A stretch of 64,000 nucleotides of DNA from Chloranthus sessilifolius (GCA_021018995.1 CM037584.1:174796317-174860316), one strand, 5' to 3'; shown: positions 1 through 11,218, numbered from the stretch's first letter. Notes: generated by a model from the letters alone, not told the origin. Numbers and translations: made by a program.

Positions 1-133
1 AACTTGATTTGGATACCCATATCATTGAAGATGAATTTCAGCCACATTCCCTCTCTAGCACCTTGGTAGACAGTGCGTTACTTTTCTCCAGCATTAGAAT
101 TAGCAACAATCTATTGCTTCTTGATATTCCAAG
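1..133 (-). pseudogene. Copia C RNase H tail
   Basis: The minus strand reads the WxxKKQ block of copia RNase H, then an alanine/serine stretch and WLKFIFNDMGIQIK, which is the usual end of the domain. Stops interrupt it. It continues directly from the piece at 945-1,250 once the MITE at 134-944 is removed. The last 8 bases (126-133) are the target duplication of that MITE. Confidence 0.8.
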
Positions 134-944
134 CATGGGTCAAAATACCGGAAATGCGGTACGATACGTACCGGCGTACCGGCCGATACATTGATTGTAT
201 TGCTGATATATTGAATCAATGTATTTGCCAGTATATATTTTTTCAAAAAAACCGAAAAAATCATAAAAATTGTAAATTATTTATTTAGAATATTTTCAAA
301 ATTTGAAAAGTATGTATCTATTTTTTATTTTTATTTTTGAGCTGTGTATGGTACATTTTTATATTTTTGAGCTATACCATTTCTTGAGCTATGTATATTA
401 CATTTTTATATAACAGCTCTATGAGTCATAGACTTAGTTGGCCAGATATTAATGCTACATAACCTTAGTTGTCATATAAAAAAAATGGTACAGCTCTATG
501 AAAGATCTATGGTACAACTCTATTTACAGAATGATACAACTCTATGACAGCTCTATGAGAGTCTGAGACTTAGTTGGTCAGATATTCATGTACCGGTGTA
601 GGTTAAGGAAATAATAGATTTGTAAGGTCAAGGGATCCCCAAAAAGAGAGGAAAGAATAGACAAGCTTGCCATAAAAGCTTCCCAAAAATAAAGCTTATC
701 ATAAAAGCTTCCCCCCAAAAAATAAAATTCAATGTACCGGACGAACGATACATTCAATGTCTCATCAAATACATTTGGAAATCCAATGTATTGCCTGGTG
801 CGACCGGTACAAAGGTCGTGCCGGGAAATACATTGGCCGATACATTGATTGGGCGAGTCCCAGCCAATGTATTATATCGGAGTAGACCGATACTTGTACG
901 TATCGGCCGATACGTACCTGTATCGGCTGGTATTTTGACCCATG
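134..944. mobile_element. 811 bp hAT-like MITE with 8 bp target duplication
   Basis: It starts CATGGGTCAAAATAC and ends with the exact reverse complement GTATTTTGACCCATG, giving 15 bp perfect terminal inverted repeats. It is flanked by the 8 bp direct repeat ATTCCAAG (126-133 and 945-952). An 8 bp duplication is typical of the hAT superfamily. The subterminal parts are full of CGGCCGATAC/GTACCGG-like motifs on both strands. No transposase reading frame is present, so it is non-autonomous. It interrupts the copia C RNase H domain exactly. Confidence 0.88.
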
Positions 945-1250
945 ATTCCAAGTGACCGCATTCCCCCTAGGAAGGTGGCATAATTGGTAGTTTATAATCT
1001 ATAACTACCGACCCTACATGATCAACATCAATGAACACTTCAACATCCATGTGTCCATGGTTACTATATCGCAACCCTCTTCCAGGACTAGACCTCACAT
1101 ATCTCAAAATCTGACAGACAACATGTAGATGAGGTGTGCAGGGAGCGTGCATGTACTGACAAACCACACTAACTGTATATGTAATGTCAGGCCTATTGAT
1201 AGTGAGGTAAACTACTTTACGCACTAACCTTTCTGATGATTGTTTTCCTT
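945..1250 (-). pseudogene. Copia C end of RT and start of RNase H
   Basis: The minus strand encodes a copia signature: RLVRKVVYLTINRPDITYT, QYMHAPCTPHLHVVCQILRY, SSPGRGLRYSNHGH, DVEVFIDVDHVGS, then LPRGNAVTWN. This matches the family pattern of RT C-terminus, histidine-rich HxxxxxRILRY block and the first RNase H acid region (DADWAGS in functional copies; here VDHVGS, so degraded). About 40-50 residues expected between FLGIEVA (at 7,754) and RLV are absent, so a deletion accompanied the loss of the gypsy A 5' end. Confidence 0.8.
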
Positions 1251-1993
1251 TTCTTTATTCTTCTCTTGCCTTTTGAGTTTAATGTAATGTTCCATTTGGG
1301 GACAATTTAGTATTTTGCTATTTTAGGGTTAGTTTCATTTTTGCATCTAGTATACAATGTCCTTATGTAAGCCAAATTTGGCAGTGATTGATTTTAATGA
1401 AAATGCTATGCTTTGAGAGATTGAGAGGAGCTTAATGGAGAGTGAATCTTATTCCCCATGTGGGTTTAGTGTGAGGCCAAGGTGTGATGCCCATGTTCTA
1501 TCTTGGATCTGCTTCTTACCTATTCTTCTATTTTGTTTGCCATTTTGCTATCTATTTCTTCTACTTGTTGCTTCAAATCCCTAAACCCTAACTCGCGAGC
1601 AGCCTTGATTCCCTTCCTTGTGGATTGACTCCAATCTATACCCATCAATCCATGACCGCCGTTGGGTTCGAGTTTACTCTAATTGCAACCGATTAGCAGA
1701 TCAATCTGAAATCCCTAGCAAGGAGCTGCGAGAATCCACGTCGTTCTATGAGCGAACGCCTAAACTTAGAGGATGCTAGAGTTCTATCTCTAGGATCGCA
1801 CATTTCGCATTTCTACGGCTCTAGTGTGCCAGATTGGACCCTAAGTGGACCGAGTATGGTCAATTCAGCAGAATTCCACAATCCTGAGGTATCTCTTTAA
1901 TTTGGGATTTTAATTGTTCAATTAATTCGCTTAATTTCTGCAATTTCGCATCTCATGATCAATCACATATTTTAGGGTCATTGTCCCGCATCA
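1251..1993 (+). repeat. Gypsy A 5' LTR, truncated
   Basis: Matches the distal 0.74 kb of the 3' LTR (about 7,020-7,753) along its length. It ends GTCCCGCATCA just before the primer-binding site. The CTCGAG-rich first ~340 bp present in the 3' LTR is missing, together with part of the flanking copia. Confidence 0.82.
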
Positions 1994-1997
1994 GTTT

Positions 1998-2008
1998 TGG
2001 TATCAAAG
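1998..2008 (+). other. Gypsy A primer-binding site (initiator tRNA-Met type)
   Basis: TGGTATCAAAG lies four bases after the LTR end. The usual plant initiator-Met PBS is TGGTATCAGAGC, so one base differs. Gypsy B has the same variant. Confidence 0.75.
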
Positions 2009-2128
2009 TTTTACGTGCTAGATTAGGGCATTTGTATGGTGCATCTTACTTGTTTGATTTCTTTAATTGTTGTGGGGTTCATAGTTGCTTGTTCATTTTA
2101 GAGCCCATGTTAGTGAATCGTGATTGCT

Positions 2129-3117
2129 ATGGGCATGAGTGAGGTTGATGCTCTTAGGAGCATCCAAGCCACATTGGTCACGATGAATGAGAGAATGAAT
2201 GCCATGAAGCAAGCCCAAACAACCATAGGTGCCTCTAATGGTAGACTACACGATCGATTAGATCAGTTGGAAGAAGTTGATTAGCACCATGACAGACGCT
2301 GTGCGCATGATGTCCGCGCTTTGAGTGATGGTCGACATGAGGATCAAAATTGGAACTGGAAATAGTTTATTGCGGAGATGACTACGATCCGGATGAGAAA
2401 CTCCTAAAAAAAATTAGAGTTGAGTTTCCAAATTTCGATGAGAGAATGAACCCTAAAGTCTTCTTCGATTGGGTCTCCGATATGGATCACCATTTTTAGT
2501 GGTATAGCATGAGCGATGAGCTATGTGTTAAATTCGCCAAGATGAAGCTCATCGGTCAAGCTAGACTATTTTGGACCAACTTCGAGCGCATGAGAGCGAA
2601 TGCGGGTTGTGGTCCCATTACCCATTGGGAGGACGTGAAGGAGCGACTTATGGAGAAGTACATTTCTTTGTCATACTACCATCACTTACTTGACCAATGA
2701 CAAAATTTACACCAAGGTAGTATGCCCGTAACGGAGTACATTGGCAAGTTTGAGGAGTTCATGATGAGGGCCAATGTCTCGGAGGATCCCCAAGTCACTC
2801 TCTCTAGATTCCGAACCGGATTGCACGTAGAATTGCTAAAGGAGTTGATCTCTCACTCCTTCCACACTCTTGAAGAGTGTTATGCCGTGGTGCAAGATCT
2901 TGAGCGGTACTTGAAAATGACGGATGTGAGACGATTTGAATCATATACTGGTAGCCATCGAGCCGGAGAGATGAAGCCTAGTGCCGAGAACCCACTTCCC
3001 AAGCTTACACAACCCACTTGACAATGGTTGGGGAATCCTCAAAGGGTAGTTCTCAAACCAAGTGGTACAAGTGTCATGGGCTTGGCTACTACGCCGCCTA
3101 ATGCCCTACGAGAGACT
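2129..3117 (+). pseudogene. Gypsy A gag
   Basis: The ATG at 2,129 opens MGMSEVDALRSIQATLVTMN, followed by a coiled, basic N-terminus. The retrotransposon gag domain is recognisable in two blocks: residues LIGQARLFWTNFERM near 2,560 and MPVTEYIGKFEEFMMRANVS from 2,722 to about 2,900. A zinc knuckle lies near 3,065-3,110. Its first cysteine is a tryptophan (WYKCHGLG), as in gypsy B, and a stop replaces the glutamine before the last cysteine. Several stops (first at about 2,282) break the frame. Capsid/nucleocapsid function is inferred from the family. Confidence 0.78.
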
Positions 3118-3700
3118 CCCAAAGAAATCTCTTGGTAGAGGGAGAGATTGATGAAGGCGGAGGTGTTGAGGAAGAAGTATATGAGCCGGATGTCACACCT
3201 AGTGATGAGGAATGTGATGACAGTGGCCGTCTTTGGCTGTGAGCTGCACCCTTGCACAACCTCAACGAAATGAGAAAGATGATTGGCGTAAGGATATCAT
3301 TTTCTACACTTACGCCAAGTGTAGTGAGAAAAGTTCTAAGGTTATCGTAGATAGCAGGAGTTGCACCAATGTGGTGTCGACACACGCCATCACCTACTTA
3401 GGGCTTACACCTGAAGCCCACTCGAGACTGTACAAAATCGCATGGGTTGACTCCTCTTCTATTCCCGTGTCCCTAAGATGTCTTGTGCCAATACAATTAG
3501 CCTCGTATTCTGACACCTTGTAGTGCGATGTGGTGCCGATGGATGCGGGTCACATCATTTTGGGTAGGCCTTGGTTCTATGACATGGACGTGACCCTCCT
3601 TGGGCGGTCTAATGTGTGCACGTTCATGCATAAAGGTAAGAAGATCAAATTAAACCCCTTGCCTCCCAAAGCACCATCGGACAAGAGAGTTGAGAAGAAG
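3118..3700 (+). pseudogene. Gypsy A aspartic protease
   Basis: The region after the zinc knuckle encodes KVIVDSRSCTNVVS followed by a hydrophobic ALL-like stretch and AGHIILGRPWFYDMDV. This is the plant gypsy protease pattern: the catalytic D-S/T-G triad, then ILGRPW. The triad glycine is replaced (DSR), so activity is unlikely. A stop lies between the two halves at about 3,521. It would process the Gag-Pol polyprotein. Confidence 0.75.
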
Positions 3701-5170
3701 GGTGGTCAATCTAAGACCATCAATATTGTGAGCCCTTCGGAATTTGAGAAAGCGTCTTTGGATGAGAATGTGGTGTACGTTGTTATCACTGTCGAGCATA
3801 CTCTCGAGTCTATGGGCGAACACCCTAAGGAGGTTGAGCCGATTTTGAAAGAATTTCCCAAAAGACTTACCCAATGAACTCCTTTCGATGAGTGATATTC
3901 AACATGCAATAGATTTAGTTCCCGGATCCACTCTACCAAACCTACCTCATTATAGGATGAATCCGGTTGAACATGCCGAGTTGCAGCGGCAAGTTGATGA
4001 GCTCCTTCGAAAGGGGTTTTTCCAAGAGAGCTTGAGCCCTTGTGCCGTACCCCACTCCTCACACCCAAGAAAGATGGTGTTTGGCGAATGTGTGTGGGTA
4101 GTCAAGCCATCAACATGATTACAGTCAAGTATCGGTTTCCTATACCGAGGCTCGACGACATGTTGGATATGATGATTGGTGCCACTATGTTCTCCAAGAT
4201 AGACCTTAAGAGTGGCTATCATCAAGTTTGAATCCGCCCCGTTGATGAGTGGAAAACCGCCTTCAAGATCAAAGATGGTCTTATGAGTGGCTGGTCATGC
4301 CTTTTGGGCTTTCTAATTCTCCGAGCACCTTCATGAGGGTCATAACCAAAATGTTGAGGTCGTTTCTTGGGAAGTTCCTTGTGGTATATTTTGACGACAT
4401 CTGGATCTATAGCCATGACAAGGAGCAACACTTGACCCACCTTAGGGTAGTTTGCGAGACTTTGAGGGGAAGAGAGTTATATGCAAATTTCAAGAATTGC
4501 ATGCTCATGCAACGATCCGTTGTCTTCTTGGGGTTCATTGTCTCGGCCGACGGGATGGTTGCGGGCCCGGAAAAGGTAAAGGCTATTGTGCAATGGCCCG
4601 AACGTAAGAATATTCCTGTTATCCGTAGCTTTCATGGATTGTCTACATTCTATCGTCACTTCATTCGAAGCTTTAGCACCATTATGGCTCTCATCACCGA
4701 TTGTATGAAAAAATGAGAGTTTAAAGGGAGCAAAGCCGCGATGAGGGCTTTTGCCGAGATCAAAGAGAAAATGACAAGTGCACCCATTATGCACCTACCG
4801 AACTTCTCAAAAGTTTTTGAGGTTGCATGTGATGCATCGAGTGTGGGCATAGGAGGAGTGCTTTGTTAAGAAGGCCACCCGGTGGCCTACTTTAGCGAGA
4901 AGCTCAATGAGGCGAAGCAAAAATACTCCACCTATGACAAAGAGTTCTATGCGGTAGTCCGATCCCTGTGGCATTGGAAACACTACCTATGACCGCACAA
5001 ATTTATCTTATTTTTCGACCACGAAGCTTTGCTTTTCCTTGATTCCCAAAAGAAGCTAAACCCAAGGCATGCGACATGAGGTCGAGTACCTCCAACGGTT
5101 CACATTCGTGTTGAAGCACAATGTCGCGGATGCGCTTAGTATTCGGGTGGCAACTTTGCACTCAATGAGC
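3701..5170 (+). pseudogene. Gypsy A reverse transcriptase and RNase H
   Basis: RT motifs in order: [77 protein letters not shown] and [11 protein letters not shown]. The YFDD core is present. RNase H follows with ACDASSVGIGGVL near 4,830, [19 protein letters not shown] and VEYLQRFTF. Frameshifts or stops occur at about 3,876, 4,115, 4,230, 4,716, 4,867 and 4,991. The order and motifs are diagnostic of Ty3/gypsy; the copy is dead. Confidence 0.85.
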
Positions 5171-6660
5171 ACGAAGGTCGTTGGATTTGAGCAGTTGAAG
5201 GAAGTGTATCCTGCGTGCCCAGATTTTGGGAAAAACTGCACCACTCTCCTTGACCCGACGAGCACTAGCCCCAATTATACCCTACAGAGTGGATATGTAT
5301 TCAATGGCAATCACCTCTGTATCCTTCGCACTTCATTGCGCTACTTCCTCGTTTGGGAGCTACATGCTGGAGGGATTGCTGGTCATTTCAGGTGTAATAA
5401 GACCATTGCGCTCGTAGATGATAGGTACTTTTGGCCTAGCATCATGAGAGATGTTGCCCGGGTTGTGAGGCAATGTCGTACATGCCAAGTGTCTAAGCAA
5501 AAAAAACAAAACACAGGCATGTACACACCTTTGCCGGTGCCACAGACACCATGACAAGACTTCTCGATGAATTTCGTGCTTAGGCTTCCCAAGACTGAGA
5601 AAACCCGACTCCATCTTCGTGGTGGTAAACCGCTTCCCGAAGATGGCTCACTTCATACTGTGCTCTAAAACCTTCGACGCAACCCATGTTGCGAATTATT
5701 TTTCGTAGAGGTGGTGCGCCTTCACGGGTTACCCAAGACTATTGTGTCAGATAGGATTGTCAATTTCACAAGCTATTTTTGGAAATTATGGCACATGTTG
5801 GGTACCATGCTCCGGTTTTCATCGGCTTATCACCCTCAAACTGATGGCCAAACTGAGGTGACCAATAGAAGCTTGGGTAATCTCCTATGATGTCTTGTTG
5901 GTGATCACATTAGGACTTGGGATTCCATTTTACCCATGGCCAAGTTTGCATATAACAATTCCGTCAATAGGTCCATAGGAATAAGTCCATTTGAGGTGGT
6001 GCATGGTCATAATCCAGTAACACCCCTAGATTTGTTCTGTCTGCATCTCACCACACATCTGAGTCTGCTGATGCATTTGCCCATCACATTCATAATTTGC
6101 ATGTCGTAATTAATTAAACGTAAAATTAATTTGAGCATAAGTACAAATTATCGGCGGATTCTCATAGGCGCTTTAAAGAATTTCAAGTAGGTGATCATGT
6201 GATGGTTCATGTTAGGCTAGAACGATTCCCATCGGGAATCGCAAAGAAGCTCCAAGCCCGTGGTGTCGGACCTTTTAGGATTGCGGTAAGGAGTGACCCT
6301 AATGCTTATGTTCTTGAGCTTCCTCAAGATACAAGGGTTAGCTCAACATTCAACGTGGAGGACCTAGTTTCTTATCTAGGCTAAATCCCACCTCCTTGCA
6401 ATCCTTTTCAAACGTTTTTTGTTCCCGATCCCAACTCAATCCTGCAGCCTATACCGCTTCCTCCTCCAAAGAAGCTGAGAAGAGAGGTTATCGAGATCTT
6501 GCATGATCTTGTGGTTTTCACCCATGGCGGAGGGTTTCAAAAATATTTAGTGAAGTTGGTGGGTGAGCCAGAAAATGAGAACACATGGGTAACTGTAGAC
6601 GAGGTCCATCGCCTGCTCGATCGATATCACTACGACACTTCATCGGTGATGAAGCCCTTT
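5171..6660 (+). pseudogene. Gypsy A integrase and chromodomain
   Basis: The HHCC zinc-binding part is seen as ELHAGGIAGHFRCNKT, then CRTCQ near 5,480. The core begins [11 protein letters not shown], where the first catalytic aspartate (SMD in relatives) is asparagine. Later blocks include [17 protein letters not shown] (5,820-5,870), AYNNSVNRSIGISPFEVVHG (5,950-6,006) and the GPFRI/STFNVEDL C-terminal motif (6,265-6,370). A chromodomain follows at about 6,535-6,640 with YLVKLVGEPENENTWV. Such domains bind methylated histone tails in related elements. Frameshifts break the core around 5,560-6,150. Confidence 0.83.
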
Positions 6661-6665
6661 TGGTT

Positions 6666-6674
6666 AGGGGGAAT
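6666..6674 (+). other. Gypsy A polypurine tract
   Basis: AGGGGGAAT lies directly before the 3' LTR start TGGTGAGGACG, the expected position of the plus-strand primer. Confidence 0.65.
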
Positions 6675-7753
6675 TGGTGAGGACGTCGACGCTGTGGATG
6701 TAGGTTTTGGGTCGTATCGTGTGTTTTGATGCAAGAAGTGAAGAAAAAACCACAGAGCATCGGCATCATCCTGGAGAGGAGCCTTGAGGAGCGACAAGCG
6801 GACACCTAACTTCCCAGAGGCCCTCGGGCGACCCTACCTATCGCTCGAGTGTGGTTGAAGACGATCTAGAGCCCAAAATTTTCGGCCAAACATTGCTCGA
6901 GCGACACCTAGTTGTTGCTCGAGTGACCGATCCAGTCAAGATTCCGTCAAGCCTTTAAGATTTTCGCTCGAGCGAGAGCTAAGCCCGCTCGAGTGAGTCT
7001 AATGGCGACAATTGCCCTTTTCTTTATTCTTCTGTTTCCTTTTGAGTGTAATATAATGTTCCATTTGGGGACAATTTAATATTTTGCTATTTTAGGGTTA
7101 GTTTCTTTTTGCACCTAGTATATAAGATCCTTATGTAAGCCAAATTTGATTTTAATGAAAATGCTATGCATTGAGAGCTTGAGAGGAGCTTAATGGAGAG
7201 TGAATCTTCTTCCCCATGTGAGTTTGGTGTGAGGCTAAGGGTGTGATGCCTATGTTCTATCTTGGAGCTTCTTCTTATCTATTCTTCTATTTTGTTTGCT
7301 ATTTTGTTATCTATTTCTTCTTCTTTTTGTTGCTTCAAATCCCTAAACCTTAACTCGTGAGTAGCCTTGATGCCCTTCCTTGTGAATTGACTCCAATCTA
7401 TACCCATCAATCCATGACGGCCGTTGGGCCGAGTTTACTCTACTTGCAACTGATTAACCGATTAATCTGAAAGCCCTAGCAAGGAGCTACGAGAATCCAC
7501 ACCGATCTCCGAGCGAACGCCTAAACATAGAGGATGCTAGAGTTCTATCTCTAGGATCGCACTTTCCGCATTTCTACGGTTTTCGTGCGTCGGATTGGAC
7601 CCTAAGTGTATCGAGCATGGTCAATAAAGCGAAATTGCATAAAATCCGAAGGTATCGCTTTAATTTGAGATTTTAATTGTTCAATTAATTTGCTTAATTT
7701 TGAGAATTTCGCATCTCACGATCACTCACGTATTTTAGGGTCATCCTGTATCA
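6675..7753 (+). repeat. Gypsy A 3' LTR
   Basis: Begins TGGTGAGGACGTCGACG and ends CCTGTATCA. Similar along its length to the two LTRs of gypsy B. The first third (6,840-7,000) carries several GCTCGAGCGA-type palindromes spaced about 21 bp apart, probably in the U3 regulatory part. Confidence 0.83.
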
Positions 7754-9372
7754 CATTGCCACCTCAATCCCAAGGAAGTATTGTAGAGGTCCTAGATCTT
7801 TGATGTCAAAGACCTTGCTGAGATAGTACTTCAATAAGAATTTCTTCACTATCATCCTCAGTGACAATGATGTCATTGACATATACAATGACAGAAGTAA
7901 TATGTGCTCCTCAATTCATAAACAATTTATGATCATAAACACTCCTCTCTTATCCAAGCTTCATTACAATATCTCCGAAATTCTTGAACCAAGCTCTTTG
8001 AGACTATTTTTTTTCATAGATAACCTTTTTCCTCCCCCTGAAGAAGAAACTTACGAGGTAGAGCCATATACAACTCTTCTTTGAGGTCACTATGAAGGAA
8101 TGCATTCTTGACATCTGGCTGATACAGTGGCCAATCCTTGTTTACAGCTAGTTATAGGAGATCCGGATGGAGTTAAGCATGGCAACTGGATCAAATGTCT
8201 TCTGAAAATCAACAGTAGGAGTTTGAGTGAACCCCTTGACAACATGTTTGGCCTTTTCATGATAGAGCGTGATAAGATAAAAACTTAATGATGGGATGCC
8301 TAGTACCTTTGCAAATAAATAGGATGGTCGAGATCCTAAGGAAGAGGGCTTGCTTCAGGAGAAGATCTTTGATCCATGACGTGAGCAAGAGGGAGAGCAT
8401 TAACTTTTGGTCTTTTTTTTCTTCCTTACAAAAAACTTATCTTTACCAACTTTCCCAAATCTATCCCTTGACAACTCGAGGAGATGGCGATTTTTCCTCT
8501 CAGTCACTCCATTTTATTGTGGAGTATGGGTACACGAGGATTATCACTCAATACAATGCGTCCTTAGGTAAGACTGTAGATCTTGAGAGGAGATACTCTC
8601 CCCCATTGTCAGATCTTGGAATCATCACTTTAGAATTGAATTGAGTTTCCCACTTTTATAAACAAGAAAGATTGCACTGATCATCGCTTTGGTCTTCATA
8701 AGAAAAAAGGGTGGTGTAATGGGTGCACTCATCAATAAAGGAAACAAAATAACGATAACCACCAATAGAAGTAATTGGGGACGGTCCTCAACCGTCAGAA
8801 TCAACAACAGAAAAGGGAACATCACAGTTACTTGTAGAAATCATGTATATAGTTCTAGTATGCTTTGATAAATGACAAGTTTCACTTTGAAAATTCTTGT
8901 AAACAGAAGCATCAAACATAGAGGGAAACAAAAGATGTGAACGAGGAAGAGGAAGATTTCGAAGCCTCCTGTGCCATAGATAGGCACTCTCCGAAGACGT
9001 GGATGTAGTGTTGAATGTAGCAGTACTCAGAGGCTTCGGGTCTTCAAAGATGTAGAGACCCCTCTCCTCACACGCCCATGGCCAAAAGTCCTCGCCATAG
9101 TCAGGTCCTGAAACATACGATAGGAAGGAAAAAAAGGTTATGCTGCAGTTCATATGCTTAGTAAGTTTGTTGACTGAAATAAGACTAAGGGGCACATCTG
9201 AGTAATATGCAAAGTAGAGGTAAGAGACAAACTACCAATGTGTACGTTCCCTGGCGCATCTGACTATATTTTCAGTTAGGCTTAACACTGTAGCATAGTC
9301 ATAATTCTAGGCATATGCTTCAATAATGGCTGTCCGCAGTTATCTAGCAGAAGAGACATACATAAAACAATT
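7754..9372 (-). pseudogene. Copia C protease tail, GAG-preintegrase, integrase and RT fragments
   Basis: Minus-strand order from the right: PLSLISVNKLTKHMNCSITF (after the protease), the preintegrase part ESAYLWHRRLRNLPLPR and ETCHLSKHTRT, the integrase start (GGYRYFVSFIDECTHYTTLF near 8,700-8,790), traces of the central integrase with frameshifts, and RT near 7,860 (the YVDD region degraded to SMTSL) ending with FLGIEVA at 7,754. The blocks are diagnostic of copia pol. Stops and frameshifts are frequent. Confidence 0.8.
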
Positions 9373-10209
9373 TGATGGGGAATTTAGATCTGCATGTTTG
9401 CATCGTGACTGGGCCAATCGAAGCAGGCCAGCAAGGAAGAAATGAACCCATAAATGGGCTTTCAAAAGGCCCGTTAAAGACCCGTGTGCACATTAATTTA
9501 GGCAATATTTTATTTAGGTTTAGTTTCCTTTCTTATTAGGATTCTTTTAATAAGTGGCTTGCTTTAGGACTAGTTCCCTTATTATTTAGGGGTCAGACAC
9601 ATATATATGATATGTGACTGTTAATCCCGTCACTTTCTGCGCAACCATCAGAAAAGTGGTCATAAGTCTACCAATATGAGTCAGAATTGTGTGATTTTTG
9701 TCTTGTTGGAAAGCTACTTTGATAAGCTTTCAAACAAGACCAATTTCACGTCAATCGGACATCGTTTGACCCTTCAAAAGTGTTCGTGTAATAAAAAAAC
9801 GGGATTAATAGTGAAATCAATTATGACCGTTAGATTAGAAAGTTTTAATGGTTGATTAGGAGCTTTATTTTAAGTAGTATTCCTAGGGTTTCTTTTCTTT
9901 ATAAATACATATTGTAATCTCTTATGAGAATTAGTATTGATGATGAATGATAATTATGAGTTTTGCTTTGTGTGAATTCTAGAGAAGTTGAGATGAGTTT
10001 TCGATCGAAGGAGTGATTCTTTCAAAACCTGAGGAGTGAGCAATCGTTTCTCGTACGACTTGGTTTACGCACAACCTTAGTGTGGCTTGAAACTGTTGGT
10101 TCATATCTTCTTCTTTTTATTTTATTTTAATCAAAGGTTTAAGACCCTAAACCCCTTCCACGCGGGATTCTGCGATTTTAGGGTTAACTTGCGATACTGT
10201 CCTGCGTCA
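9373..10209 (+). repeat. 5' LTR of the 2.57 kb element
   Basis: 837 bp, starting TGATGGGGAATTTAG and ending TCCTGCGTCA. It closely matches the 3' LTR with scattered substitutions; the main difference is a replaced block near its end. A TATA-like TATAAATACA occurs near 9,900, a likely promoter for the transcript. Confidence 0.9.
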
Positions 10210-10213
10210 GTTT

Positions 10214-10225
10214 TGGTATCAGAGC
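10214..10225 (+). other. Primer-binding site of the 2.57 kb element
   Basis: TGGTATCAGAGC, an exact match to the usual plant initiator-Met PBS, four bases after the LTR. Confidence 0.88.
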
Positions 10226-10243
10226 GGTTCGAATCCTCGGGAA

Positions 10244-11218
10244 ATGGATCGGCGAATCATGAGTCAGGATCAAGTTCTTGAAGCCCTTTGTGATTTGAAC
10301 GATTACATGGTTTCCATGAGAACGTTCGTGAAACGATGGAACATTCCTATCGTGCGTCAAAAGATGGCGATAGTGGAAAAACTTTGGCGCGAAGAGAAAG
10401 GTAGATCATCTCAGCAGCACGGTTACATATTCCAGCATAAGGCGCTTCTTAATAGCGTTTATTGCGAGTTGCTAAGGTCGCATCGGATCGTGATTGAATG
10501 GCGTGAGAATATCAATGCAATAATTATCAAAGATTTTATTCACAATCTGTTCGAAGACGTATTAGACGTGATTCACGCTTTGAGATCGAAGGTGAGCGAT
10601 TTCGTCCCCAAAGCCGTACCGGTGAGAAAATCTCTAGGAGTTGAAGTTCCTCTATCCGAACCCGTGGTTGTATCTGTATCGGTGGAAGATACCGAACCTA
10701 TAGTAAATCAAAGTACTTCTATGCCTATGGAAGAACCGATGGCGCCCGTTGTTCACGCAGATCCAGTTATCCTCCTTGATCTTGTGCCGGAACAACGTCC
10801 GGTTGAAGAGTCCATACCAGTTGTTGAGACCGTGACAGATCTCGAAACCGTCGAAGAGCCTAAGATCGTTGAAGTCCAAGCATCCATGATAGGCCCTACC
10901 GAACCTGCAATCATTGAAGCACAGGCATTTGTGATCGTCTCTACCGAGTCCGAGACCATTCAAAAGTTCGAGGTCCCTGGGGAACATGCATACTTGATAA
11001 CGCTTATCAATGTCGCCCAAAGTTCGAGGTTGAACTTTTTCAAAGTCGAGGAGATTGATGGGGAATTTAGATCTGCATGTTTGCATCGTGACTGGGCCAA
11101 TCGAAGCAAGCCAGCAAGAAATGGACCCATAAATGGGCTTTCAAAAGGCCCGTTAAAGGCCCGTGTGCACACTAATTTAGGCAATATTTTATTTAGGTTT
11201 AGTTTCCTTTCTTATTAG
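10244..11218 (+). CDS. Unrecognised ORF of the non-autonomous LTR element (324 aa)
   Basis: An open frame begins 19 bases after the PBS and is intact. It shows no zinc knuckle, protease or polymerase motif and I do not recognise it. Residues about 1-115 are charged and look helical, with many Leu/Ile/Arg. Residues about 120-250 are acidic, rich in Val/Pro/Glu and loosely repetitive (EVQASMIGPTEP then EAQAFVIVSTES). The frame crosses the polypurine position and runs 53 residues into the 3' LTR before stopping. It could be a very divergent gag-like protein or a captured host segment. Being open in an otherwise decayed neighbourhood, it suggests a young insertion or recent selection. Confidence 0.6.
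   Translation: MDRRIMSQDQVLEALCDLNDYMVSMRTFVKRWNIPIVRQKMAIVEKLWREEKGRSSQQHGYIFQHKALLNSVYCELLRSHRIVIEWRENINAIIIKDFIHNLFEDVLDVIHALRSKVSDFVPKAVPVRKSLGVEVPLSEPVVVSVSVEDTEPIVNQSTSMPMEEPMAPVVHADPVILLDLVPEQRPVEESIPVVETVTDLETVEEPKIVEVQASMIGPTEPAIIEAQAFVIVSTESETIQKFEVPGEHAYLITLINVAQSSRLNFFKVEEIDGEFRSACLHRDWANRSKPARNGPINGLSKGPLKARVHTNLGNILFRFSFLSY

Larger units (their letters stand above)
1251..7753 (+). mobile_element. Gypsy A: Ty3/gypsy chromovirus, 5' LTR truncated
   Basis: Order is LTR, PBS, gag, protease, RT, RNase H, integrase, chromodomain, PPT, LTR. The 3' LTR is complete (6,675-7,753, about 1.08 kb); the 5' LTR keeps only its last 0.74 kb. A C-terminal chromodomain places it among the chromoviruses. 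Frames are broken by many stops and frameshifts, so it is defective. It lies inside copia C. Gypsy B at 15,894-23,117 is the same family. The plant lineage (Reina, Tekay or other) is not assigned. Confidence 0.85.

Noticed and set aside
10652..11086. 144-residue minus-strand frame
   Set aside because: Antisense of the ORF in the 2.57 kb LTR element, which is fixed to the plus strand by the PBS.
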